64,000 bases of DNA from the NCBI GenBank assembly GCA_030848925.1, contig JANFFA010000002.1:558001-622000 (forward strand), given 5' to 3'. Within the stretch, counting starts at the first letter, position 1; the number at the start of each line of letters is the position of its first letter. Source of the DNA: Rhodalgimonas zhirmunskyi (GTDB lineage Bacteria; Pseudomonadota; Alphaproteobacteria; Rhodobacterales; Rhodobacteraceae). This document shows, piece after piece, positions 50,522 through 59,524 of the stretch. The translations under genes were made by a program, and so were the position numbers. The notes under the pieces are model-generated. The model was not told the DNA's origin. It saw only the letters and a list, made by a program, of their open reading frames with translations, and ran no database searches.

Positions 50522-51409
50522 CTATTGTGACAAGGCGGGCTCGTTCGGCGCATCCGGTGTCATCAGCCAGGTGCGAAAGGCGTCGATCTCATCGCGATTG
50601 CCAAGCCCGTCACGCGCCACAAGGTAATAGGCCTGCTGCACCGGCAGGCGATAGTCGAACGGCGAGGTCAGCACACCGCGCTCCATATAGGGTTTGGCGA
50701 AACTCTCGTGGATCAGCGCCGCGCCGAACCCCGCCGTCACGGTCTGTAGCGCGATGAGCGATGAATCGGCCTTGAGCCAAACCGGCGGCGCGGGCAGGTC
50801 CAGCCCGAACAGGTCCGACAGCCGGACCCATTCCACCTCGGACCCCAGCACCGGCACGATCCCCGCCGCCAGCATGTCCTCGATGCGCGGATCGTCCCCG
50901 AAGGCGCGGGCATGATCGGGATGGCAGACCACCATCGCCGTCTCCTCCCCCAGTTTCCAGATATGGGGTTCATCCCAGTGGCCGGTGCCATAGCGAATGT
51001 CGAGGTCGATGGTTTCGTTGTCCATCCGGTCCGACCAGACCGCCGTGCTCAGCGAAAGTTCGATATCGGGATACAGGTCGCGAAATGCCTTCAGCCGCGG
51101 CGCAAGGATCAGCGTCGCATAGCTGATCGAGGCGCGAATGCGCACCTTGCGCTTGCGGCGCACGGTAAACAGGCCTTCCGTCGCGTCCTGCATCTCGGTA
51201 AAGGATTTGCGGATCGGCAGGGCATAGGCCTGTCCCATGTCGGTCAGGGCCACACCGCGCGGCAGGCGATGGAACAGTTGGATGCCAAGGTGTTGCTCCA
51301 ACAGGCGGATCTGCTGGCTGACCGCCGCCGGGGTCAGGTTCAACTCGGCCGCAGCGCCGGAAAAGCTGCTGTGGCGCGCTGCGGCCTCAAAGGCCCTGAG
51401 CCATGTCAC
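50522..51409 (-). CDS. LysR-family transcriptional regulator (GcvA-like)
   Basis: The reading frame has 295 residues from a GTG at 51409: TWLRAFEAAARHSSFSGAAAELNLTPAAVSQQI (LysR HTH) then a substrate domain with GIQLFHRLPRGVALTDMGQ and VRIRASISYATLILAPRL. The GTG has no ribosome-binding site and the usual few N-terminal residues before W-L-R-A-F are missing. In frame upstream lie CTG (51418) and ATT (51424), the latter six bases after AGAGG, so translation may begin there. It is divergent from the GMC oxidoreductase gene and probably regulates it or the catabolic genes beyond it. Confidence 0.88.
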   Translation of the reverse strand: MTWLRAFEAAARHSSFSGAAAELNLTPAAVSQQIRLLEQHLGIQLFHRLPRGVALTDMGQAYALPIRKSFTEMQDATEGLFTVRRKRKVRIRASISYATLILAPRLKAFRDLYPDIELSLSTAVWSDRMDNETIDLDIRYGTGHWDEPHIWKLGEETAMVVCHPDHARAFGDDPRIEDMLAAGIVPVLGSEVEWVRLSDLFGLDLPAPPVWLKADSSLIALQTVTAGFGAALIHESFAKPYMERGVLTSPFDYRLPVQQAYYLVARDGLGNRDEIDAFRTWLMTPDAPNEPALSQ

Positions 51410-51614
51410 GTGGGGCAGTCGAATAGTGGCACCTCTGGCATCGCGTGGTCATCCGGGGTGCCGGACAAGCGGCCCCCAAAGCCATGTTGCAGAATGCGAC
51501 GGCGGTTTGAAGGTCACAAAGCGTCAAAATGAACCGCCCCAATGACGTAAAAGCGGTTGTTTGTCACCGCACCCTCGCTGCGATCACATCACGCCTGCGA
51601 AAACGGGGCAGGAT

Positions 51615-53270
51615 ATGAACGAAACACCCTTCGATTACATCGTGGTCGGCGCCGGATCGGCGGGCTGCGCCGTGGCCGAACGGCTGACCCGCGATGGCCG
51701 CACCCGTGTTCTGTTGATCGAGGCGGGCGGCTCGGACAAACGATTCTGGATCAAGGTGCCGCTTGGCTACGGCGTCAATTTCGCCAACCCGCGCTTGAAT
51801 TGGAGCTATCACGCCGAACCCGACGCCGGGCTGAACGGGCGGGCGATCTATTGGCCACGGGGCCGGGTGATCGGCGGATCAAGCTCGATCAACGCGATGG
51901 CCTATATGCGTGGGTTGCCGCATGATTTCGACGATTGGGAAAGCGCCGGCGCGCGCGGCTGGTCATGGCAGGACGTGCGCCCCGCCTATGAGCAGCTCGA
52001 GCGCCATTTCGAGCGTGACACCGACGGCACCCTGCGCCAGCGCGGCGATGGCCCGCTTGCGATCAGCGACCTCAGTGAACAGATGAACCCGTTTTCCGAA
52101 CGCTTCCTCACCGCCGCTGAACAAAACGGCTGGGCGCGCAGCGATAACCTCAGCGCCGTAACGGATCAGGCGGTGGGCTATTATCGCAGCACCGTGCGCC
52201 GGGGCTTTCGCTGGTCCTCTGCCGATGCCTTCCTTGCGCCTGCGCGTGGGCGGGGAAACCTGCGCGTGGTGTCCGGGGCGCTGGTCGAAAAGGTGATCCT
52301 GCAAGGCCGCCGCGCCATTGGCGTGCGATTTCGCCACAAGGGCCGGGTGCAAGAGGTACGCGCCGGGCGCGAGGTGATCCTGAGCGCGGGGGCGATCAAT
52401 TCACCCAAGTTGCTGCAACTGTCAGGCATCGGCCCGGCCGCGCAGTTGCGCGCGCTGGGGATCGTGCCGCTGCATGATCTGCGAGAGGTCGGGCGCGGGC
52501 TACAGGATCATCTGGCGATTTCTTATCTCTACCGCTCCAACGTGCCGACCTTGAACAACATACTTGGCCGTATGTCGGGGCGCATGATGGCGGGCCTGCG
52601 CTATCTTGCAACCCGCCGTGGCCCCCTCGCTGTGCCGATCAATCAGGTCGGCGGCTATATTCGCAGCGATCCAGCCCTCGCGCGGCCCGATATGCAGATC
52701 TACTGCAACCCGATGTCCTATGGCACCGATGCCGCCGGGCGCACCCATCTTGACCCTGCGCCGGGCTATCTTCTGTGTGCGCAGCCCTGCCGCCCCGACA
52801 GCCGGGGCGAGGTTCTGCTCCGCTCGTCCGATCCCGAAGATGCGCCGCTGATCCGGCCCAATTCGCTGGCCACCGAACATGACCGCGACGCCGCCCGCCG
52901 CGCCCTGCGCCTGATCGCGCAGATGGCCCGCGCCCCTGCGCTGGCCGAGGTGACGCGCCAGCGTTTGACCCCGGCCCCCGACCTAACCGATCCCGACGCA
53001 CTTCTGGAGGATTTTCGCGCCCGTGCCTCGACCGTGTTTCACCCGACATCGACCTGTCGGATGGGGCATGGTCCGCAAGACTCGGTGCTGGATCATCGGC
53101 TGCGCGTGCATGGCATTGCCGGGCTGCGCGTGGTCGATGCCTCGGCCTTCCCGAGTGTCACCTCGGGCAACACCAACGCGCCGACGATCATGCTGGCCAG
53201 TCGCGCCGCCGGGATGATCGTCGAAGACAGCGCCAACGCCCCCGACAGGGCGCTGGCACAGGTCGGCTAA
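51615..53270 (+). CDS. GMC-family FAD oxidoreductase (choline dehydrogenase-like)
   Basis: Flavoprotein alcohol dehydrogenase of 551 residues. DYIVVGAGSAGCAVAERL (FAD-binding), LNWSYHAEP, GRVIGGSSSINAMAYMRGLPHDFDDW and REVILSAGAINSPKLLQLSGIG are GMC signatures. The C-terminus has the active-site VFHPTSTCRMG and PSVTSGNTNAPTIMLASRAA with catalytic His/Asn. Substrate could be choline or another alcohol; BetA-type identity is not proven. The ATG before NETPFDYIVVG was chosen over an upstream TTG. It converges on the dioxygenase gene with 10 bases between. Confidence 0.9.
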   Translation: MNETPFDYIVVGAGSAGCAVAERLTRDGRTRVLLIEAGGSDKRFWIKVPLGYGVNFANPRLNWSYHAEPDAGLNGRAIYWPRGRVIGGSSSINAMAYMRGLPHDFDDWESAGARGWSWQDVRPAYEQLERHFERDTDGTLRQRGDGPLAISDLSEQMNPFSERFLTAAEQNGWARSDNLSAVTDQAVGYYRSTVRRGFRWSSADAFLAPARGRGNLRVVSGALVEKVILQGRRAIGVRFRHKGRVQEVRAGREVILSAGAINSPKLLQLSGIGPAAQLRALGIVPLHDLREVGRGLQDHLAISYLYRSNVPTLNNILGRMSGRMMAGLRYLATRRGPLAVPINQVGGYIRSDPALARPDMQIYCNPMSYGTDAAGRTHLDPAPGYLLCAQPCRPDSRGEVLLRSSDPEDAPLIRPNSLATEHDRDAARRALRLIAQMARAPALAEVTRQRLTPAPDLTDPDALLEDFRARASTVFHPTSTCRMGHGPQDSVLDHRLRVHGIAGLRVVDASAFPSVTSGNTNAPTIMLASRAAGMIVEDSANAPDRALAQVG

Positions 53271-53280
53271 CCCGGCGAGG

Positions 53281-54423
53281 TCAGGCCGAGGCCATCTGCG
53301 GCGCAGCCACAACCCCGTCGAACCCCTGCTTGGCCAGCACGCGATAGGTGCTGCGCAGCGCGCCCCGGTCGGTGTAGCAGCCGCGCAAATGCCGCTTGCC
53401 GCTGTCTGCGACATAACCTTCGCGGCCATGCACGATTCGATGGTTGTCGAAGATCACGCAATTGCCCGCCTCGGAGCGGAACCGGATCAGGAAGCGATCC
53501 TCCTGCATCATCTTCAGGAACTTGATGAACGCCGGGTAATAGGTGTCGAGCAGTGTTTGGGGCAGGTCCATCGTGTCCTGCAAATGCTGCGAGATGGTCA
53601 CGCCGGTCACGCGCCCCTCGGGATCGGTTTCGATCACCCGCTGGTGGGCGCGGTAATCATAAGCATCGTGGCGATAGAAGAACGGAATCTCGTATTCGGC
53701 CAGCAGGGCGAATGCCGCGGGGTCTTCGGCGCGCAACGCCTCGGCCACCGCCGCGCCATCAAGGAACAGCGAAAGCCCGCCCTCGACGGTGTTTTGCAAA
53801 CAATGCAGGAATTGCACCCCCGGCGCGGCTTCTTCTCCGGGCAGGTCGGTGTGCATTTCAAGCGGCCCGGCGGTGAAGGCAAGGTTGGTCGGCGCGATCT
53901 CGACCCGCACGTCAAAGAACAGCCCTTCGGCCGACGGGGTGATCGAACCGATCGAATTGACCAGCCGGGGCAGGCTGTCGTCGTCCTCGGCCATGTCGGT
54001 GACGATGGCGATGCCATCCTCGATCAAGGCGCGGGTCAGTTGTGCACGCGCCGCCGGATCACCCAGCACGGCGGCCTGTGGCACACGGGCAATGCGCGGC
54101 GCGAAATCCGAATACCAAAGCTTGCGCGGCAGGTCGGCAGGATCATCCGCGCGGCCCCGGCTGGCGAAGGTTTCCAGCATCGCAAGCGGGATATGGCTGA
54201 CCTGCGGTTCGCCCTGCCAATCGATCACCAGTGTATCGCCCTCGATCCGCGCGGTGCGGGCGCGGGGCAGATCGGGCAGCGATGCGACATCGAAAATCCG
54301 CTCACGGGTCTGGCTGTCGATGCAACTGGGACAAGCCTCGCGCAGCCAGCAATGGTTGAAATAGGCCGGCCCCGAAGACAGGGGAACGGTCATGCCGGTC
54401 TCGGTCAGGGTGATCTGTGTCAT
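53281..54423 (-). CDS. Gamma-butyrobetaine dioxygenase-like 2-oxoglutarate/Fe(II) oxygenase
   Basis: TauD/TfdA-fold dioxygenase of 380 residues. The N-terminal zinc-type domain has YFNHCWLREACPSCIDSQTRER, characteristic of gamma-butyrobetaine and trimethyllysine dioxygenases. The catalytic domain has the H-x-D motif in EMHTDLPGEEAAPGVQFLHCL, and the distal His and Arg in NHRIVHGREGY and HLRGCYTDRG. It probably hydroxylates a quaternary-amine or related acid next to C-N. Co-directional with the aldolase and dehydrogenase genes upstream of it, so together they may oxidise and cleave the hydroxylated product. Confidence 0.87.
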   Translation of the reverse strand: MTQITLTETGMTVPLSSGPAYFNHCWLREACPSCIDSQTRERIFDVASLPDLPRARTARIEGDTLVIDWQGEPQVSHIPLAMLETFASRGRADDPADLPRKLWYSDFAPRIARVPQAAVLGDPAARAQLTRALIEDGIAIVTDMAEDDDSLPRLVNSIGSITPSAEGLFFDVRVEIAPTNLAFTAGPLEMHTDLPGEEAAPGVQFLHCLQNTVEGGLSLFLDGAAVAEALRAEDPAAFALLAEYEIPFFYRHDAYDYRAHQRVIETDPEGRVTGVTISQHLQDTMDLPQTLLDTYYPAFIKFLKMMQEDRFLIRFRSEAGNCVIFDNHRIVHGREGYVADSGKRHLRGCYTDRGALRSTYRVLAKQGFDGVVAAPQMASA

Positions 54424-54442
54424 CGCGCTCTCCAATTGGCGA

Positions 54443-55195
54443 TCAGGTGGCGTAATCCGAATTTTCGTGGTCAAGGATGTCCCGAATCGCGGCGATATGC
54501 GCCTCGGCCTGTCCGGGGTAATCCTCCAGTTCCTGTGCGGTCTTCTCGGCGATGTCGTCCGGGATCAGGCGCAGCGGCTGTCCGGTTTGCAGCGCGCGGA
54601 TATAGGTCTCGGCGGCGCGCTCGAAATAATAGAGCCGGTTGAACGCATCGCCCACGCTGTCACCCAGAACCAGCACGCCGTGATTGCCCATGATCATCAC
54701 CTTCTTGGAGGGATCACTCAGCATCGCGGCACAGCGTTCGCCTTCGCTCTCGAAGGCGAGCCCGCCGAATTGCTCGTCAATCACCACGCGGTTGTAAAAG
54801 GTGGCGGTGTTCTGATCGATCGGCGGCAGGGTGCTGTCGGCAAGCGAGGCGAGAACCGTGGCAAAGATCGAATGCGCGTGCATGACACAGCGCGCATGTG
54901 GACAGCGCCGATGCACCGACCCGTGCAAGCCCCAGGCCGTGGGATCGGGCGCATCTGGCCGGTCCAGCGCATCGGGGTCATTGGCATCCAGCAGCAGCAG
55001 GTCCGATGCCCGGATGCGCGAAAAATGCGCCTGATTCGGGTTGATCAGGAATTCTGTGCCATCCTCGTTCACCGCGAGCGAGAAGTGGTTCGCCACCGCC
55101 TCGTGCATGTTCAGTCGCGCGGTCCAGCGAAACGCGGCGGCAAGGTCCGCGCGTTCCTGCCAATGGGTCAGGTTCTGTTGGCTATCAAGGCTCAT
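54443..55195 (-). CDS. Class II aldolase/adducin-family protein
   Basis: Zinc-dependent aldolase fold, 250 residues. The metal site is visible as CVMHAHSIFATVLASL (H-x-H) and NHGVLVLGDSVGDAFNRLYYFERAAETY (third His and the C-terminal helix). The N-terminal part WTARLNMHEAVANHFSLAV aligns with the phosphate-site region. Class II aldolases act on sugar phosphates or on small hydroxyacids; the substrate is unknown. It lies 20 bases upstream of the dioxygenase start and 18 bases after the dehydrogenase. Confidence 0.87.
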   Translation of the reverse strand: MSLDSQQNLTHWQERADLAAAFRWTARLNMHEAVANHFSLAVNEDGTEFLINPNQAHFSRIRASDLLLLDANDPDALDRPDAPDPTAWGLHGSVHRRCPHARCVMHAHSIFATVLASLADSTLPPIDQNTATFYNRVVIDEQFGGLAFESEGERCAAMLSDPSKKVMIMGNHGVLVLGDSVGDAFNRLYYFERAAETYIRALQTGQPLRLIPDDIAEKTAQELEDYPGQAEAHIAAIRDILDHENSDYAT

Positions 55196-55213
55196 TATGT
55201 TTGCTCCGCATGT

Positions 55214-56182
55214 TCATTCCGCCGCCTGCGCCGGGGCGCGCCCGGGGGGGAACACCTCGTATCCCTGCTCTTCTGGTTCATCGTCGATCAGTTCGGCGGG
55301 GAACCCTTCGGCAAGGATCGAAAGGCCGGTGGCCTCTTCCAGACGGCGAATGATGTCATCGGTATTGGCGCGCAGTCCATAGCGCTCTTGCCCGTCCTTC
55401 ATGATGTCGATCACCATCGGAGAAAGCTCCAGCGGCACATCGTTGCGCTCGGCGATGGTCTGGAACAGGCCAAGGTCCTTGAGGATCAGGTCCATCGTAA
55501 AGCTCACATCGCGCGAGCCGTTCAGGATCAGCTGGCTTTCGGTTTCATGCACGAAGCTGGTGCCAGATGAAATTTTCATCGCCTCATAGGTGGTGGCAAG
55601 GTCCATCCCCGCCGCCTTCATCGTCACCAGCGCCTCGCAGCAGGTCAAAAGGTTGGCGGTGGCAAGGTAGTTGGTCATCACCTTCAGGGTCGAGGCCGAT
55701 CCGACCGGCCCGGTGTGCAGCACCCGCCGCCCCATCCGCGTGAGCAGCGGCAAGACCCGCTCGAACGTGGCGCGCTCACAGCCGGCAAAGATCGAGATAT
55801 TGCCTGTATCCGCCCGATGACATCCGCCCGAAACCGGGCAATCCACCGCCGTGCCGCCCTTGGCCTCGACCAAAGCGGCAAGGCGTCTGATCTCGGCCTC
55901 GTCCGTGGTCGACATTTCAAGCCAGATCTTGCCCGGCCCCACCTCGGCAAGCATCTCGTCCATCACCGCGGCCGAGGCGGCGGGCGAGGGCAGGCAGGTG
56001 ATGACGGTATCGCAATCGCGCATCAGTGCGGCGGCCGTGTCTGCGGTTTTCGCCCCGCGCGCGGCGAAGCGGGCCAGAACCTCGGGCTTCTGGTCCAGCA
56101 CGGTCAGGTCGAACCCGTTGCGTAGAAGGCTCCCGGCGAGTTTTCCGCCGACGTTTCCCAGCCCGATGAATCCGACTTTCAT
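55214..56182 (-). CDS. 3-Hydroxyisobutyrate-dehydrogenase-family oxidoreductase
   Basis: NAD(P)-dependent beta-hydroxyacid dehydrogenase of 322 residues. FIGLGNVGGKLAGSLLRNGF (Rossmann), the substrate loop DCPVSGGCHRADTG (D-x-P-V-S-G-G), VGSASTLKVMTNYLATANL with the catalytic Lys (K-V-x-x-N), and SFTMDLILKDLGLFQ are family motifs. Family members include L-threonate and glyoxylate/succinic-semialdehyde reductases, so a C4 hydroxyacid is plausible. First gene of the three-gene minus-strand unit; LysR and GMC genes flank it on the other side. Confidence 0.88.
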   Translation of the reverse strand: MKVGFIGLGNVGGKLAGSLLRNGFDLTVLDQKPEVLARFAARGAKTADTAAALMRDCDTVITCLPSPAASAAVMDEMLAEVGPGKIWLEMSTTDEAEIRRLAALVEAKGGTAVDCPVSGGCHRADTGNISIFAGCERATFERVLPLLTRMGRRVLHTGPVGSASTLKVMTNYLATANLLTCCEALVTMKAAGMDLATTYEAMKISSGTSFVHETESQLILNGSRDVSFTMDLILKDLGLFQTIAERNDVPLELSPMVIDIMKDGQERYGLRANTDDIIRRLEEATGLSILAEGFPAELIDDEPEEQGYEVFPPGRAPAQAAE

Positions 56183-56330
56183 GCTCTCATGCTCCGATCT
56201 GCCGTTTGCCTACCCGACAAGAGTGGCAAAAACCGAAGGCTCTGAGAAACGATTGGATTGCGCGCTGAGGGTCAATTCAAGTTGAAGCAGGTGCCCCCGC
56301 GCCAGAAAACCTGACCCGGTCCGTTCCTCT

Positions 56331-57113
56331 TCAGCGCTGCTCGCCGGTCTGGGCAAGCCGCCGCTTTTCGCGGCTGCGCGCGATCCATTTGCCGATCCCG
56401 CGATGCTCACCGCCGAACACCCGGCGCATGACCGTGTAGCCCAACCGCCCAAGCGCAGTTTCCGGCGCGCGCTTGTTGCGCTTGTAGGCGCGTGTCGCAA
56501 AACTGGGCGACACGCCGAAATGGGCCAGCAGGGTGCCCAACATGTCCTCGGGGTCATAGTGCAGGATGGTCACATCATCGAATTCCTGCTGGAAAAGCGC
56601 GATCATCGGCTCGAAATCGCGCACCCAACTGTCCGGGGCGATGTTGAAGCGTGATGCCGCCGACAGTGGCCTTGCCTGTGCGTCCTTGGCGATCTGTGCC
56701 GCGTAAGAGGCGAACCAGTCTTCCTTTTCCCGCAGCACGATCACGATCGAGAACGTCGTATCCTTATTCGGGAACAGGCTGCGCAGCGTGTCGATTTCGT
56801 CCTTTGTGCGGATCAGCGACAGATGCTCCGAACTGAACAGCAGCTTTCCGGTCGGGGCGTTTCTTATGAAATCGGCGTAATCCTTGCGCGTTTGCGCGCG
56901 CAGCTCCGCGCGGTCCGCGTCGACAATCTCCACGTCGAACACGCCTTCGCGCAGGCAGGCATAAGACAGGCGCCGTGCATGGCCGGACCCGTTCACCCCG
57001 GGGTAGGGCGTGATGCCTGCATCAAGGAAATCCTCTGTCTGCTCTACAAGCGCCGCCTGAAACGAGGATGTCCCGGTGCGATGTAGCCCCACATGCAAAC
57101 AGATTTGCGTCAT
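56331..57113 (-). CDS. Sulfotransferase-fold protein, P-loop HRTGTSS
   Basis: The 260-residue protein opens MTQICLHVGLHRTGTSSFQAAL, the P-loop-like 5'-phosphosulfate site of sulfotransferases, and has FSIVIVLREKEDWFASYAAQIAK, resembling the 3'-phosphate region with an R-E-x3-W-x-x-S-Y pattern. The C-terminal tail is Arg/Lys-rich (GKWIARSREKRRLAQTG). A role in sulfating a surface glycan is possible, but the protein is 37 kb from the glycan island. No neighbour gives a substrate. Confidence 0.7.
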   Translation of the reverse strand: MTQICLHVGLHRTGTSSFQAALVEQTEDFLDAGITPYPGVNGSGHARRLSYACLREGVFDVEIVDADRAELRAQTRKDYADFIRNAPTGKLLFSSEHLSLIRTKDEIDTLRSLFPNKDTTFSIVIVLREKEDWFASYAAQIAKDAQARPLSAASRFNIAPDSWVRDFEPMIALFQQEFDDVTILHYDPEDMLGTLLAHFGVSPSFATRAYKRNKRAPETALGRLGYTVMRRVFGGEHRGIGKWIARSREKRRLAQTGEQR

Positions 57114-57281
57114 TTCGATCGGCCCTTCCTTGGCAAAGACAGGTTTTACGGATCACCGTCGGTTTTCCGTCGCGGTTTTTTGTCGGAATTTTCATATTGC
57201 TGCGCCCCCATTCACCAAGCGGCGGCAAGGGTGCAATGGCACCAGCGCCGCGCGTGGATTGTGCTGAGAATAAAGGGGTTT

Positions 57282-57357
57282 TGGTGGAGCCTAGCGGGAT
57301 CGAACCGCTGACCTCCTGCATGCCATGCAGGCGCTCTCCCAGCTGAGCTAAGGCCCC
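57282..57357 (-). tRNA. tRNA-Ala (anticodon GGC)
   Basis: The minus strand reads a 76-nt cloverleaf starting GGGGCCTTAGCTCAGCTGGG. The acceptor stem GGGGCCT pairs with AGGCTCC, the D arm is GCTC..GAGC, the anticodon stem is CCTGC/GCAGG with loop ATGGCAT, giving GGC, and the T arm contains GGTTCGATCC. CCA is encoded (57282-57284). It reads Ala GCC codons, fitting a high-GC genome. Confidence 0.95.
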
Positions 57358-57461
57358 ATAGAGGCAGGCAATTGCCTTGCCCGCCGGGTATTAGGGAATG
57401 CACGGGCCGGGATCAAGCGAAAAATCCGGCCCCCGCGCTGTTAAATTGCGCGATCTGCGCT

Positions 57462-57785
57462 TTAGTCGTCGTCTTCCTTGGCGACGTCGGCGATCTCGTC
57501 CAGCGGAACGCTATCTTCGTCGTCGTCATCGTCGAGAACGTCGTCGTCCAGATCCACATCGACGTCATCGCCGTCGAGCGTATCCAGTTCCAGTTCTTCG
57601 TCTTTTTCCGTGGCCTTCTTGTTGGCCGCGTCTTCGGCATCGGCAGCGATCAGGCTACGCTTGCCGGTCTCGATTTCGACGACTTCGCCGGTGTACGGGC
57701 TGACGATCGGGTCTTTGTTCAGGTCGTAGAACCGCTTGCCAGTTGTCGGGCATACGCGTTTCGTGCCCCATTCTTCCTTGGGCAT
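57462..57785 (-). CDS. TIGR02300-type small acidic protein
   Basis: Cytoplasmic protein of 107 residues. The N-terminal 40 residues EEWGTKRVCPTTGKRFYDLNKDPIVSPYTGEVVEI are nearly invariant in alphaproteobacteria and look like a small metal- or RNA-binding fold (a single Cys). The rest is an extremely acidic tail (DVDVDLDDDVLDDDDDEDS). Function unknown. The start MPKEEWGTK is preferred; upstream frame codons have no similarity. It follows tRNA-Ala on the same strand. Confidence 0.9.
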   Translation of the reverse strand: MPKEEWGTKRVCPTTGKRFYDLNKDPIVSPYTGEVVEIETGKRSLIAADAEDAANKKATEKDEELELDTLDGDDVDVDLDDDVLDDDDDEDSVPLDEIADVAKEDDD

Positions 57786-57925
57786 TGGCAATCCTTCCAG
57801 AAACTCTTGTCTTGATGACGATCCGCGCCAACTGCCATAACGTGGGCAGGGTGTCAAAGGCTTTCAAGGCAGGTTTCCATGGGCTGTGCCCTTTCAATTC
57901 CTAGGCAAAGTGAGAGGGCGCGCGG

Positions 57926-58615
57926 ATGACCCGCCATTTCATCCCCGGTGACCCCCCTGTCGAGGTGATCCTGCGCCGCTCTGCGCGGGCGCGGCGAATC
58001 TCACTCAGGGTGTCATCTTTGGATGGCCGGGTGACGCTGACCTGCCCCAATGGCGTGAGCGAGGACGAGGCGCTGGGCTTCGCCCGGGAAAAGGCCGACT
58101 GGATGCGCGGCCACCTGATGAAACGGCCCGACGAGGTGGTCGTCGGGCATGGTGCGGCGGTTCCGTTTCGCGGCCGGATGATTCGCATCATGCCGGGCAC
58201 GGGCAGGGCGATTCGCATCATCGACGACAGGGCCGAAGTGCCCGGCGCCCCGGCGCAGGCGGGCCGCCGGATGCAGGCCTACCTGAGGGAAACCGCGCGC
58301 GCCCGCCTGGCCGAGGCCTGTGATACCCACGCCCGCGCGCTCGGCCGCCCCTATAGCAAGCTCACCCTGCGCGACACGCGCTCGCGCTGGGGGTCATGCA
58401 CGTCGCAGGGCGGGCTGATGTTTTCGTGGCGCCTGATCATGGTGCCCGACGCGGTGCTCGATTACGTCGCCGCGCACGAGGTGGCGCATCTGGGCGAGAT
58501 GAACCACTCCCCCCGGTTTTGGGCGCTGGTCGAACGGCTTTACGGCGATCACCGCGCCGCGCGAAAATGGCTGCGTCAGAACGGGCCGGAACTGCATCGC
58601 TATCGGTTCGATTGA
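57926..58615 (+). CDS. DUF45/YgjP-type metal-dependent hydrolase (SprT-like protease fold)
   Basis: The 229-residue protein has the zinc metallopeptidase motif YVAAHEVAHLGEMNHSPRFWALVERLYGDH, giving HEVAH plus the third His downstream (NHSPRFW). Before it lies the DUF45 signature TRSRWGSCTSQGGLMFSWRLIMVP. N-terminal RRSARARRISLRVS is typical of the family. Cytoplasmic. Physiological substrate unknown; some members are linked to restriction loci, but none is seen here. Confidence 0.9.
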   Translation: MTRHFIPGDPPVEVILRRSARARRISLRVSSLDGRVTLTCPNGVSEDEALGFAREKADWMRGHLMKRPDEVVVGHGAAVPFRGRMIRIMPGTGRAIRIIDDRAEVPGAPAQAGRRMQAYLRETARARLAEACDTHARALGRPYSKLTLRDTRSRWGSCTSQGGLMFSWRLIMVPDAVLDYVAAHEVAHLGEMNHSPRFWALVERLYGDHRAARKWLRQNGPELHRYRFD

Positions 58616-58616
58616 A

Positions 58617-58640
58617 CGGGGCCTGAAGCATTGGCCCCGT
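58617..58640. terminator. Hairpin between convergent genes (58615 and 58682)
   Basis: ACGGGGCC and GGCCCCGT form a perfect eight-pair stem with an eight- to nine-base loop immediately after the DUF45 stop. No strong U tract follows on either strand. Probably a bidirectional terminator. Confidence 0.45.
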
Positions 58641-58681
58641 CGATTCGTCCCTTTCGTTCTTTGGCGAAAACGGCAAACTTG

Positions 58682-59458
58682 CTAACGGCGATGACGCCAT
58701 TGTGTTGGCGTCATGCCGCTTTGGCGTCGGAAAGCGGCGACAAACGCAGACGGGCTGGAATAGCCCAATGTGTCGGCGAGCGCGGTGCTGCTTTGCCCCA
58801 GTTGAAGCCCTTCGAGCGCCAGAACAAATCGCATCCGGTCGCGCCAGGCCCGCCAGGAAAGCCCGGTTTCCCGCAGGAAGAGCCGGCTGAGCGTGCGTTC
58901 GCTCGTGCCCGCCGCGCGAGCGAGGTGATCAAGGCTGCTTGCCGCGCGCGGGGTTTTCATCACGCGCGCCATGACGGCGGCAACGCGCGGGTCGCGGCTT
59001 CCCGGCAGGTGCAGATCGGGCCGCTCCAATCGCGCGACCTCGTCCAGCGCGCTCCATCCGAGTCTGCGCTGTTGCGGCTCTGGCAGGGGGCTGGGCTGTG
59101 TCAGGCGTCGTCCGATGCCCCGGATCAGGGGCGTGGCGCTGACGACGGTCGGATGTTCCGGCATGGCGATGCGGCCGCCAAATTTCGGGTGCAACTGAAA
59201 GGCCTGGAATTCGATGTCACCCACAGGCTCTACCACCGGCTCTACCATCGGCACCGTGCCGGCCGGCAGCCAGATCCCGTGCCGGTCGGGGATGAACCAG
59301 CGATCTTCCCCCACCTCGACACGCATCATCCCGTCAAAGCAAAACAGAACCAGCGCCTTGCCACTGTGCGGCGTGAACTTCGCGCCGATGGGCAACGGGC
59401 CCGACCACGCGACGACTGGCAATCGACCATTTGGCGGAAAAACGATATCATTTGGCAT
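58682..59458 (-). CDS. AraC-family transcriptional regulator
   Basis: The 258-residue protein has an N-terminal cupin-like sensor (HSGKALVLFCFDGMMRVEVGEDRWFIPDRHGIWLPAGTVP) and a C-terminal double HTH (SSLDHLARAAGTSERTLSRLFLRETGLSWRAW and TALADTLGYSSPSAFVAAFRRQSGMTPTQWRH). In the sensor, VEPVVEPV is encoded by a short imperfect repeat. It diverges from the SLC13-type transporter gene across 66 bases and likely regulates it. Confidence 0.92.
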   Translation of the reverse strand: MPNDIVFPPNGRLPVVAWSGPLPIGAKFTPHSGKALVLFCFDGMMRVEVGEDRWFIPDRHGIWLPAGTVPMVEPVVEPVGDIEFQAFQLHPKFGGRIAMPEHPTVVSATPLIRGIGRRLTQPSPLPEPQQRRLGWSALDEVARLERPDLHLPGSRDPRVAAVMARVMKTPRAASSLDHLARAAGTSERTLSRLFLRETGLSWRAWRDRMRFVLALEGLQLGQSSTALADTLGYSSPSAFVAAFRRQSGMTPTQWRHRR

Positions 59459-59524
59459 GTTGTCGTTCTAGTGCATGACGCGGCACTGCGCTAGGGCAGG
59501 GGCCAAACCTGAGAGAGGCCCCCC

